A stretch of DNA of 19,068 nt from assembly GCA_046728935.1 (NCBI GenBank), contig JBKPFS010000149.1, positions 1 to 19,068 on the forward strand, written 5' to 3'. The stretch comes from DATAFO01 sp046728935 (GTDB lineage Bacteria; Actinomycetota; Thermoleophilia; Solirubrobacterales; 70-9). Numbering within the stretch: position 1 is the stretch's first letter; each line of letters starts with the position of its first letter. The notes beneath the pieces are model-generated. The model saw only the letters and a program-made list of their open reading frames with translations. It was not told where the DNA came from and did no database searches. Made by a program: the position numbers and the translations under genes. Below are positions 6,862 to 13,518 of the stretch, one piece after another.

Positions 6862-7281
6862 ATGTCGGAAGAGAACGTGGAACTGGCGCAGCGTCTTTTC
6901 GAGGCGTTCCAAGCGGGAATGGAGCGTGGCGATCCGGGCGCCTGGTTCGATACAGGCGCCGTCTCCGACGACTACGAGTGGATCGTGCCGACCCCGCTTG
7001 ACGGGAGGACGGTCTGGCGGGGCCGCGAGGGCTTCGTCGAGTTCATCCGCACGTGGACCGAGCAATTCGACGACTGGTCGATTCGAGTCGAGCGCTGGAT
7101 CGATGCCGGTGAGGACCGAGTTGTCGCGCTCACGCGGCAGTCGGGGACCGGGAGGGGGAGCGGGGTGCCGGTCGAGTTGAATCTCGGCCAGGTCTGGGAC
7201 CTGGAAGCTGGCCGCGTCGCTCGCATGAAGGCTTACCTCACCCACGCGGAGGCGCTCGAAGCCGCCGGGCTGTCGGAGTAG
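6862..7281 (+). CDS. SnoaL-like (NTF2-fold) protein, full length
   Basis: A complete 139-residue SnoaL-like protein. It shows the family order: N-terminal helix (NVELAQRLFEAFQAGMERGD), strand DDYEWIVP, the W-R-G-R-E-G-F helix, and C-terminal strands GQVWDLEAGRVARMKAYL with the terminal tag EALEAAGLSE. The family includes polyketide cyclases, isomerases and many uncharacterised proteins; no catalytic assignment is possible. The ATG at 6862 has GGAG six bases upstream, inside the end of the preceding truncated paralogue, so the two are transcribed together. The last 25 bases of its coding tail recur at 1773-1797. Confidence 0.85.
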   Translation: MSEENVELAQRLFEAFQAGMERGDPGAWFDTGAVSDDYEWIVPTPLDGRTVWRGREGFVEFIRTWTEQFDDWSIRVERWIDAGEDRVVALTRQSGTGRGSGVPVELNLGQVWDLEAGRVARMKAYLTHAEALEAAGLSE

Positions 7282-7317
7282 CGCGCTTACCACCCCCTGT
7301 TCCCAGACCTGCGTCGG

Positions 7318-7380
7318 CCGCAAGAGCGCGTCGTCCTCGCAGACGACGATCGTGCCGCGCCGATCGGGCGCGGGCGGCAT
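7318..7380 (-). pseudogene. N-terminal stub of a response regulator
   Basis: On the minus strand an ATG at 7380 has a strong GGAGG at 7390-7394 with a 9-base spacer. It encodes MPPAPDRRGTIVVCEDDALL then R. The segment TIVVCEDDALLR is the beta1 strand and acidic pair that open a receiver domain. After residue 21 the frame continues with unrelated sequence (antisense to the end of the SnoaL gene). With the same-strand receiver piece at 5880-5960 it looks like one response-regulator gene split by about 1.35 kb of DNA carrying the coiled-coil and SnoaL genes. The stub alone is short, so the assignment is tentative. Confidence 0.45.
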
Positions 7381-7516
7381 CAGCGCGCGCCTCCATCGGC
7401 GAGCCGTGGCGGACGCCGGAGACGGAGCTTTGGGAACTTGACGCTCACGCCACCGAGAACCTCGGCGGGCGCCCGCGCGCCCCCGGCGCAACCCGGCTCG
7501 CCCGCGCGACCGCGCG

Positions 7517-7522
7517 TAGAGT
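7517..7522 (+). promoter_or_regulatory. predicted -10 element for leaderless methyltransferase mRNA
   Basis: TAGAGT matches the actinobacterial TANNNT -10 and lies exactly six bases before the GTG at 7529. The predicted transcription start therefore falls on the start codon. No clear -35 is seen at the usual distance. Confidence 0.45.
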
Positions 7523-7528
7523 CGGAGC

Positions 7529-8140
7529 GTGCGCGAGAGGCTCGTGAGCCAGTCGATCGCCCTGCCGGGCGGGGAGCTCCGCGTGCTGCAGCCGCGGGAA
7601 TCCGCCGAGCTGCCGGACTCGGGCGCGGTCGAATGGGCGCCGCTCGCGCCGTACTGGTCCGTGCTGTGGCGCAGCGGGGTCGCCCTCGCGCGCGAGGTCG
7701 ACGGCGTGGACCTGCGGGACCGGCGGGTCATCGAGCTCGGCTGCGGGCTCGCTCTGCCCAGCATCGCCGCCGCGCGCGCGGGCGCCGCCGTGCTCGCCAC
7801 GGACGCGTCCGCCGAGGCGCTCCGGCTCGTCGCTCGGAACGCCGCCGCCAACGAGGTTCGCGTGGAGACGGCGGCGGTCGACTGGGCGGAGCCCGACGAG
7901 CTCCTAAGGCACGGGCCCTTCGACCTCGTGCTCGCGGCCGACGTGCTCTACGAGCGCGCCAGCGTCGCCGCGCTGCTCGCGCTGTTGCCCCGTCTCGGCT
8001 CGGAGACGTGGCTCGCCGATCCCGGCCGGCCGGCGACGGGCGTGTTCCTCTCCGAAGCACGCCGCCGGTGGTCGGTCGAGACCCGGGCCGTTCACGACCC
8101 CGTCCGCGTCTACCGGCTCACGCACCCCCACGCCGGGTGA
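7529..8140 (+). CDS. SAM-dependent methyltransferase (METTL21/NNMT-like class I)
   Basis: Cytoplasmic class I methyltransferase of 203 residues. Motif I is VIELGCGLALPSIAAA (about 68-83), followed by the acidic end of beta2 (ATDAS) and motif IV DLVLAADVLYE (about 131-141). The D-x-V-L-x-x-D-V-x-Y form is typical of METTL21-type protein-lysine methyltransferases and relatives, so a protein substrate is possible but unproven. The upstream segment PYWSVLWRSGVALAR is also a family hallmark. The start is taken as GTG 7529 because of the leaderless -10 at 7517-7522; GTG 7544 is an alternative. It ends by overlapping the convergent DUF192 gene by 23 bp. Confidence 0.85.
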   Translation: MRERLVSQSIALPGGELRVLQPRESAELPDSGAVEWAPLAPYWSVLWRSGVALAREVDGVDLRDRRVIELGCGLALPSIAAARAGAAVLATDASAEALRLVARNAAANEVRVETAAVDWAEPDELLRHGPFDLVLAADVLYERASVAALLALLPRLGSETWLADPGRPATGVFLSEARRRWSVETRAVHDPVRVYRLTHPHAG

Positions 8141-8444
8141 CCGGCAGCTCGACCACCGCGGCGGCGCGCGGCTCGCGGACGATGCGATTCGGCGGCAGCG
8201 ACCCGCGCACCGCGACCGGCACCGAGGCCCGATCGAGGAAGACGACGTGGATCGGGAAACGCATGCCGAAGGTGTGGACGCTTCGGCAGCTGGGGATCAC
8301 GAGGCCCTGCGGCGCCCGCTCCGGCCCCAGCAGCGCCAGCCCGAGGAGCCGCGACAGCCGGGAGGTCGCGACGGGGAGGCTTCGCCCCGCGACGATCTGA
8401 TGTCGAAGGCCGCGGAAGCGGATCGGGGAGCGACTTGCCCGCAT
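8118..8444 (-). CDS. DUF192 family protein
   Basis: Cytoplasmic DUF192 protein, about 108 residues with the ATG at 8444. The domain is shown by SRLSRLLGLALLGPE and especially CRSVHTFGMRFPIHVVFLD, the signature (S-V-H-T-F-G-M-R-F-P-I-D-V-V-F-L-D) of this family, followed by the usual P-x-x-I-V-x-x-P-x-A-A-A-V-V-E-L-P ending. The molecular role of DUF192 is unknown. The start is uncertain: GGAGG lies only 2 bases before this ATG, and the open frame continues upstream to 8633 without homology. A GTG three codons upstream is possible. One family-typical Asp is His here (PIHVVF). Its 3' end overlaps the methyltransferase by 23 bp. Confidence 0.8.
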   Translation of the reverse strand: MRASRSPIRFRGLRHQIVAGRSLPVATSRLSRLLGLALLGPERAPQGLVIPSCRSVHTFGMRFPIHVVFLDRASVPVAVRGSLPPNRIVREPRAAAVVELPVTRRGGA

Positions 8445-8586
8445 GGCCTCCACAACCCCGCGGTCGGGCGGAGCGCCCCGGGGTGCAACCGCGCTCCCAC
8501 GCACGAACCCTTGCGTGCGCTCCTCCCCGGCATCGGTAAGGATGGCGGCCCTGGGGCGAACCCCGACGCCGAGTGAGAAGATCGGG

Positions 8587-9072
8587 GTGAGGATCGGATC
8601 GGAAGCTGTGGAGAAGGCAACTCGCAGAGGCAATTACGAGTCGGGCTCCGACTACGTCCTCGAGTACGGCGAGCTGCGCTTCTCCTTCAACGAGGACGAC
8701 TTCGCCCAGCGGGTCGAGCAGGCGGCGGTGAAGCTCGACTTCGTCGATCAGGGCCTGGAGACTGAGGAGCTCCAGGATCTGCTCGAGCTGGCAGTGAACG
8801 GCGAGATCCGCGAGCCGACCTCCTCGCTTGGCGAGCACATCAACGAGCACTGGACCGAGCTCGTGGGACCGGCGAATCGAAGCCTGGTGCACTGGATCCG
8901 GCGTCTAGTGTTCCGCGGCGCCTGGCTCGACCAGCGGGTCAAGGAGGGCGAGCTCGATGTCGTGTTCGACCCCGACACCCACACCTTCGGCTACGTGCAG
9001 CCCGACCGGGACGCTGAGCCGATCGAGCTCTCGCGCGAGCCCTCCTGGGCCGGCCTGGCCTACCGCCGCTAG
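8587..9072 (+). CDS. unrecognised conserved-looking protein, 161 aa
   Basis: An acidic soluble protein of 161 residues that I do not recognise. It has no signal peptide, membrane segment or obvious catalytic motif. The start is taken as GTG 8587, which places the sequence VRIGSEAVEKATRRGNYESG at the N-terminus; the frame extends to 8443 but the extra part is Ala/Pro/Arg noise overlapping the DUF192 gene. The middle (EELQDLLELAVNGEI) is amphipathic helix. The C-terminal third carries several Trp (HWIRRLVFRGAW) and a hairpin-like DVVFDPDTHTFGYV. Codon use matches a real gene, with high third-position GC. Its TAG stop shares the CTAG palindrome with the stop of the convergent rho-like gene. Confidence 0.7.
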   Translation: MRIGSEAVEKATRRGNYESGSDYVLEYGELRFSFNEDDFAQRVEQAAVKLDFVDQGLETEELQDLLELAVNGEIREPTSSLGEHINEHWTELVGPANRSLVHWIRRLVFRGAWLDQRVKEGELDVVFDPDTHTFGYVQPDRDAEPIELSREPSWAGLAYRR

Positions 9073-10322
9073 CCCAGGGCAGACAGCAGCGCGGCGTTCG
9101 AGGCTGAGCCCTCGATCCGCTCGCGCAGCAGATCCGCGGCCTCGCGGGGATCGAGGTCGGCCAGCAGCGAGCGCAGGCGACGGATCGCCTCGAGCTCGGC
9201 CGCGTCGCGCAGGCCCTCCTCGCCCGAGACCCGGCACTCGGCGGCCTTGATCGCCGGGTAGACGCCGGCGGCCGCGAGATCGGGATCGAGCGTGACGAGC
9301 GAGCTCTCGGTGGTGATCACCGCGCGCTCGGCGTCGCCCTCGTCCCGTGAGGCGGCGAGCGTGGTCGCGACCACGGTCAGCGACCCGCCCCCGGCCAGGT
9401 TGCGTCCCGAGCCGAACAGCCGCTTGACCTCCGCGACGTCGCCCGAGGCGAAGGCGAGGCTGGACAGCGAGTCGCAGATCAGCACCACGTCCTCGCCGGT
9501 CTCGGCGAGGCGACGCGCACGCTCGAGCGCGAGCTCGGCGACGTAGACCTGGTCGCGGGGTGCCATCTCGGCGGTCGCGATCGCGAGCTCGGCGGCTGGC
9601 TGCGCCTCGCGCCAGGCGGTCGCCTCCTCCGGTCGCTCGTCGATCAGGAGCGCGATCAGGTGCAGGCGCGCGTCGGAAACGGCGCCGGCGATCCCGCGCA
9701 GGAGGGTCGTACGGCCCGAGCGGCTCGCGCCGCGCACCAGCACACGCTGGCCAAGCGCCAGCGGAGCGAGCAGGTCCATCGCGCGGCAGAGGACGTCGGC
9801 CGGATCCCCGTCCAGCGGGAGCCGCCGCTCGGGCTCTACCGGCGGCAGATCGTCGAAGAGAGGTCGCACCTCGGCCAGCGGCTCCACCCCGTTGACACGA
9901 TCGACATGAACGAGCGCGCGGTGGCGCTCGCCGGTTCTGGGCTCGCGCGCCGGGCCCGCGACCTCGTCGCCGGGCCGCAACTCGCAGCGGCGCACCTGGG
10001 AGGCGGAGATGTAGACGTCCTCCGGGTGCGGATGGAGGCCGGTCAGGCGCAGGAACCCGAAGCGCTGGCGGGTGAGCTCCAGGATGCCGACGACCTCCAC
10101 CGTCGGCTCGTCGCCCCGTTCTAAGAGCGCACCCTCGGCGTCGGTCTCGACCGCAACCTCCTCCGAGGCAGCGAGGACCGTGCCCTCCGCCGGGATCTCG
10201 TCCGGCTCGAGGGCAGCAACCAACTCCTCGCGGCGCAGCTTGCGATAGTCCTCCACCCCCTGCTCGGCGGCCCGGGCGTGGAGGTCGGCGAGATGAAGCT
10301 GGTTCAGGCTCGGATCGGCCAT
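9069..10322 (-). CDS. divergent Rho-like protein with altered Walker A
   Basis: A 417-residue relative of transcription termination factor Rho, the hexameric RNA helicase that releases RNA from polymerase. Domain order is kept: Rho_N helical bundle (about 5-40, LNQLHLADLHARAAEQG), a cold-shock RNA-binding fold (about 76-145, with GFLRL, EDVYISASQVRR and LRPGDEVAG) and a RecA-like ATPase. The ATPase keeps LLIDERPEEAT (226-235) and Walker B VVLICDS (Asp284). Its Walker A reads GASRSGRT (198-205), with Arg204 replacing the catalytic lysine (codon 9711-9713). The Q-loop (LTGGVD-type) segment is absent between FASGDVAEVKRLFGSGRN blocks, the R-loop is replaced, and the arginine-finger motif SGTRKEEL reads SGEEGL. 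It may therefore bind RNA without working as a normal helicase; a canonical rho is expected elsewhere. Confidence 0.88.
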   Translation of the reverse strand: MADPSLNQLHLADLHARAAEQGVEDYRKLRREELVAALEPDEIPAEGTVLAASEEVAVETDAEGALLERGDEPTVEVVGILELTRQRFGFLRLTGLHPHPEDVYISASQVRRCELRPGDEVAGPAREPRTGERHRALVHVDRVNGVEPLAEVRPLFDDLPPVEPERRLPLDGDPADVLCRAMDLLAPLALGQRVLVRGASRSGRTTLLRGIAGAVSDARLHLIALLIDERPEEATAWREAQPAAELAIATAEMAPRDQVYVAELALERARRLAETGEDVVLICDSLSSLAFASGDVAEVKRLFGSGRNLAGGGSLTVVATTLAASRDEGDAERAVITTESSLVTLDPDLAAAGVYPAIKAAECRVSGEEGLRDAAELEAIRRLRSLLADLDPREAADLLRERIEGSASNAALLSALG

Positions 10323-10366
10323 CGGCAGCGGAGCATAGCCACGGCCCTCAGGCGCTCATCGTGAGG

Positions 10367-10384
10367 TTTTCATCTTGCTGTCAT
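10367..10384 (+). promoter_or_regulatory. PHO-box-like direct repeat
   Basis: TTTTCAT, four bases (CTTG), CTGTCAT: two 7-bp units at 11-bp spacing. This matches 12 of 14 unit positions of the enterobacterial PHO box (CTGTCAT-N4-CTGTCAT) bound by PhoB/PhoP-type regulators under phosphate limitation. It lies 24 bases before the lipoprotein ATG at 10409 and about 45 bases upstream of the rho-like start on the other strand, so it could act on either. The consensus in this phylum may differ. Confidence 0.45.
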
Positions 10385-10408
10385 GGGCAGCCCTCAGGCT
10401 GACTCGCG

Positions 10409-10567
10409 ATGAGGGCCCGAGCTGCGATCAGCGGCGGGGCCACGGTCGCCGTGGCCGTCCTGGTCGCCGCGTGCGGCGGCGCAGGCGATGGCGATACCTC
10501 CCTGCCACAGTCGGGCGAGCAGGTGGACTCGCAGGAGTACCTGGCAGCGAGCGTGAGGAGCTGGTGA
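10409..10567 (+). CDS. truncated lipoprotein (signal peptide and lipobox only)
   Basis: A 52-residue frame beginning with RARAAISGGATVAVAVL and the lipobox VAAC (Cys22 as lipidation site), followed by a short GGAGDGDT linker and about 25 polar residues before a TGA. This is a good lipoprotein signal peptide but too short for a binding protein, so it is likely the 5' remnant of a larger gene. Together with the PHO-box-like repeat just upstream, a lost phosphate-binding PstS-type lipoprotein is an attractive guess, but no PstS domain remains to prove it. It could instead be expressed as a small lipopeptide. It lies between the oppositely oriented rho-like and transaldolase genes, with codon composition like its neighbours. 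Confidence 0.45.
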   Translation: MRARAAISGGATVAVAVLVAACGGAGDGDTSLPQSGEQVDSQEYLAASVRSW

Positions 10568-10604
10568 GCTACTCGCCGGGGCCGTAGCGACCCGGACCCG
10601 ACTC

Positions 10605-11303
10605 CTAACCGTGCGAGGAGGCGGCGCGGCGCTCGGCTAGCTCGCGCAGCCACTTCCCGAACTCCGGCCGCGACTCCCAGTCCTTGCGGAAGCGCTCGGC
10701 GCCCGCCTCGGTGAGCGGGTGGGCGAGCATCTGCTTCAAGACCTTGCCGGGGACGGTGGCAATCTCGCAGCCCAGCTGGGCCGCGGTGATCACATGCTCC
10801 GGATGACGGATCGAGGCGGCGATGATCTCCGAGGTGACACCGCCCGCGCGGAAGCACTCGACGATCTCGGCCACCACCTGGCCCGAGTCGACTGAGATGT
10901 CGTCGAGGCGGCCCATGAAGCACGAGACGTAGGTCGCCCCGGCGCTGGCCGCGAGCATCCCCTGATTCGCGGAGAAGACGAGGGTCATGTTGACCGGGAT
11001 CCCCTCGGACGTGAGTGCGTGGGTGGCTGTCAGCCCGTGCTCGCAGAACGGCACCTTGACGGTGACGTGCTCGTGGAGCTCGCGCAGAGCCCGCCCCTCG
11101 GCGATCATCCCTTCGGGGTCTTCTGACACGACCTCGGCCGAGACCGGCCCGCCGACCAGGTCGCAGATCCGGCGGATGATCTCCCCCGGATCGCCGTCCT
11201 CCTTGGCGAGCAGCGACGGGTTGGTGGTCGCCCCGGCGAGGATTCCCCAGGCGGCGATCTCCTCCACCTCGGCGACGCTTCCGGTGTCGATGAAGAGCCT
11301 CAC
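10605..11303 (-). CDS. tal: small transaldolase (TalC/MipB class)
   Basis: Cytoplasmic (beta/alpha)8-barrel aldolase of 232 residues in the short transaldolase/fructose-6-phosphate aldolase family, acting in the pentose phosphate pathway. Visible hallmarks: N-terminal MRLFIDTGS with catalytic Asp6, ATTNPSLLAKE, and the Schiff-base lysine in HVTVKVPFC (Lys83). Two positions separate true transaldolases (Glu, Phe) from fructose-6-phosphate aldolases (Gln, Tyr). Here they read Glu57 (SAEVVS) and Phe129 (YVSCFMGRLD), which favours transaldolase; the alignment was made by eye. It starts 7 bp after the glpD stop, so it is co-transcribed as the third gene of the nitroreductase-glpD-tal run. The C-terminus extends about 10 residues beyond the usual. 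Confidence 0.93.
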   Translation of the reverse strand: MRLFIDTGSVAEVEEIAAWGILAGATTNPSLLAKEDGDPGEIIRRICDLVGGPVSAEVVSEDPEGMIAEGRALRELHEHVTVKVPFCEHGLTATHALTSEGIPVNMTLVFSANQGMLAASAGATYVSCFMGRLDDISVDSGQVVAEIVECFRAGGVTSEIIAASIRHPEHVITAAQLGCEIATVPGKVLKQMLAHPLTEAGAERFRKDWESRPEFGKWLRELAERRAASSHG

Positions 11304-11310
11304 CGCCGCG

Positions 11311-12996
11311 CTAGGTTAAGGCCTTCGCCGGATCAATCCCCTCGGCCTCCGCCTCGCCGACCCAGTCCTCGGCGGCCTTGCGAGCGCGAGCCTCGTCCCA
11401 GCCGAGCTCCTTCCCCATCGCGTCTGCCACCGGGAGCACCGACTCGGCGGTTCGCAGCTGCGGCGCGGCCAGGAGCCCGAGGCGAGTGCGGCGCAGGAGC
11501 ATGTCGGCGACCGAGCGCGCCTGCTCGAGGCGCGCGGCGATCGCAGCCTCGGCGAGCAGGTCCGGCTGTCCCGGGACGATCGGCGCGGCGAGCTCGGGCC
11601 GCTCGGCCGCCAGCTGCAGCACGTTGCGCGCCGCGTGCCCGTAGCGGAACGCGAGCAGGTCCCGGAAGCCGTCGGGGAGATCGGAGGCGGAGAGCTCGTC
11701 GGGGGGCTCGAGATCGCCCTCGCCGGCGGCCATCCCGAGGGGGATGTCGTCGGTGCGGCAGGGGGCCACCCTGCCCTCGCGCTCGACCATGCGGTCGACG
11801 ACCTGCTTAGCCATTCGCCGCCAGGTCGTCAGCTTGCCGCCGGTGATCGTCAGCAGGCCGGACGAGGTCTCATACAACTCCGCCTTGCGCGAGATGTCGA
11901 CCGACTTGCGCGGGTCGCCGGTGGAGATCAGCGGCCGCACGCCGGCGTATGCGCCGGTGACATCCGCCGGTCCCAGCTCGAGCCCGAAGAAGGCGTTCAC
12001 GGCCTCGAGCAGATAGGCGATGTCGTCGCCGGAGGGTTGGACCCGGGAGATGTCACCGTCGTAGTCGTTGTCCGTGGTGCCGATCAGGGCCCGCCCGTAC
12101 CAGGGCAGGGCGAAGATGGTCCGCTCCTCTCCAGCCGGCACGATGCAGGCGGCCTCGAGCGGCAGCGCCTCGCTCGCCAGGGTCACGTGGGTGCCCCGGC
12201 TCGGGGCAATCCGAGGCACCTCCTCCTCGGTGAGGATCTCCTCCGGCCGGATCCGGTCCGCCCACACCCCGGTGGCGTTGATGACGTTGTCAGCCTCGAT
12301 CTCGAACTCCTCCCCGCTCTCGACGTCGCGGCAGAGCACGCCGTCGGCCCGGCCCGAGCGGTCGACCAGTCCGGTCACCGCGGCGCCGTTGAGGCAGACG
12401 GCGCCGAAGCGCTCCGCCTCGCCGAGGATGGTCAGCACGAGGCGGGCGTCGTCGGTCTGGCAGTCGTAGAAGAGGTAGGCGCCCTGGGGGTCGCGCGCAG
12501 CGAGGGCGGGGATCAGCTCGACCACCTCATCCGCCTCGATCGTGCGGTGGCGGTCGGGGGCCCAGTAGTCCTCGCCGGCCTCCCGCTCGGCCCGCTCGCG
12601 GCGGGTCATGCCCACCCGCGTGGTGGCCATGACGTCGTACATGTTGAGCCCGATGCCGATCCGCCTCGAGCGGCGCTCCTCGCCCAGCGTCGGGACCAGG
12701 AACGGCGTCGGGTAGACGAGGTGCGGGGCCAGCTGGACCATCAGCTGGCGCTCGAGCAGCGCCTCCCTGACCAACCCGAGGTCGAAGTTCTGCAGGTAGC
12801 GAAGGCCGCCGTGGACCATCTTCGAGGAGCGACTGGACGTGCCGATCGCGTAGTCCTCGCGTTCGACCAGGGCCACGGTGTAGCCGCGCGAGGCCGCGTC
12901 GAGGGCCGTGCCGGCGCCGGTGATCCCGCCGCCGATCACGACGACCTCGAACCGCTCGCCAGTGACCGCCTCGAGCGCTTTGTCGCGCGACAGCAT
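11311..12996 (-). CDS. glpD: aerobic glycerol-3-phosphate dehydrogenase
   Basis: FAD-dependent, membrane-associated enzyme of 561 residues that oxidises sn-glycerol 3-phosphate to dihydroxyacetone phosphate and passes electrons to quinone. The N-terminal dinucleotide fold is VVVIGGGITGAGTALDAAS (about 18-36) with the acidic end ALVERED. Next come the family's TSSRSSKMVHGGLRYL segment, the DCQTDDARLVL substrate region and the INATGVWAD motif near FAD. The C-terminal DAO_C domain follows (FRYGHAARNVL and the GLLAAP segment). Length is typical for the actinobacterial form. The ATG at 12996 is 6 bp after the nitroreductase stop, with only a weak ribosome site. Its product enters glycolysis and could meet the downstream transaldolase's triose phosphates. 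Confidence 0.96.
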   Translation of the reverse strand: MLSRDKALEAVTGERFEVVVIGGGITGAGTALDAASRGYTVALVEREDYAIGTSSRSSKMVHGGLRYLQNFDLGLVREALLERQLMVQLAPHLVYPTPFLVPTLGEERRSRRIGIGLNMYDVMATTRVGMTRRERAEREAGEDYWAPDRHRTIEADEVVELIPALAARDPQGAYLFYDCQTDDARLVLTILGEAERFGAVCLNGAAVTGLVDRSGRADGVLCRDVESGEEFEIEADNVINATGVWADRIRPEEILTEEEVPRIAPSRGTHVTLASEALPLEAACIVPAGEERTIFALPWYGRALIGTTDNDYDGDISRVQPSGDDIAYLLEAVNAFFGLELGPADVTGAYAGVRPLISTGDPRKSVDISRKAELYETSSGLLTITGGKLTTWRRMAKQVVDRMVEREGRVAPCRTDDIPLGMAAGEGDLEPPDELSASDLPDGFRDLLAFRYGHAARNVLQLAAERPELAAPIVPGQPDLLAEAAIAARLEQARSVADMLLRRTRLGLLAAPQLRTAESVLPVADAMGKELGWDEARARKAAEDWVGEAEAEGIDPAKALT

Positions 12997-13002
12997 CCGC
13001 GA

Positions 13003-13512
13003 TCAGTCGAGATGGGTGACGACGCTCGCGGCCGGCTCGCGATCGGGCGCCGCCTGCTGCTGGATGGGGTGGCCGAGATGGATGAGGCTGACGAAGCGCT
13101 CGTCCTCGCCGAGCCCTACGGCCCTCCGCCCCGCATCCGTGCGCAGCACCTCGGGCGTGCGCCAGTAGCCGGCGAGCCCCCGCGCGTGCGCCGCCAGCAG
13201 GACGATGTAGGCGGCGCAGGCCGTCGCGTGCAGGTCCTCCTCGTCCTGGATCGGATCGCCCGACAGGCGGGCGGAGCAGACGACGAGTGTCGGAGCGCGG
13301 TCGAGCTTCGACGCGGCCTCGGGCCCCGCCGCCTCCTTCAGCCGCTTGAGCGCCTCGGGGCCGAGGACCCGAAATCGCCACGGGTTGGTGAGGTGATGAT
13401 TCGGCGCCCACCGGGCAAGCTCGAACAGCTCGTCGAGCGTCGCTCGCTGCACCGGCTCCGGCCGGTATGCCTTGTGGGTTCGCCGCGTCGCGATCGCGGT
13501 TTCAACGTCCAT
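13003..13512 (-). CDS. nitroreductase family protein (YdjA-like)
   Basis: FMN-dependent NAD(P)H oxidoreductase fold of 169 residues, a small dimeric cytoplasmic flavoprotein. FMN-binding hallmarks are the N-terminal RRTHKAYRPEPV arginines, the segment ARWAPNHHLTNPWRF, and the C-terminal FVSLIHLGHP. The size and the APNHHLTNPWRF form fit the YdjA-like subgroup, which reduces nitro or quinone compounds in vitro; the physiological substrate is unknown. The ATG at 13512 has no ribosome site but lies six bases after a TAGGTT -10-like hexamer, so a leaderless mRNA is likely. It follows the ECF S-fusion gene by 13 bp and precedes glpD by 6 bp. The BluB type was considered, since corrinoid genes are adjacent, but it is not supported. 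Confidence 0.9.
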   Translation of the reverse strand: MDVETAIATRRTHKAYRPEPVQRATLDELFELARWAPNHHLTNPWRFRVLGPEALKRLKEAAGPEAASKLDRAPTLVVCSARLSGDPIQDEEDLHATACAAYIVLLAAHARGLAGYWRTPEVLRTDAGRRAVGLGEDERFVSLIHLGHPIQQQAAPDREPAASVVTHLD

Positions 13513-13518
13513 GTAGAG

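Noticed and set aside
7318..7380. IS630-type transposase fragment (VVCED-like text)
   Set aside because: The short match also fits the transposase catalytic strand, but the ATG and ribosome site immediately before it and the acidic pair near residue 15 fit the start of a response regulator better.
6817..7851. 344-codon minus-strand frame across the SnoaL gene and the methyltransferase start
   Set aside because: Overlaps two well-supported plus-strand genes; only its internal ATG at 7380 with GGAGG and the receiver-like opening seemed meaningful, and that is reported as a stub.
13003..13512. BluB (dimethylbenzimidazole synthase), suggested by the adjacent possible corrinoid transporter
   Set aside because: At 169 residues it is shorter than BluB, and I do not see the BluB-type C-terminal GWVS segment; the sequence fits small YdjA-like nitroreductases.
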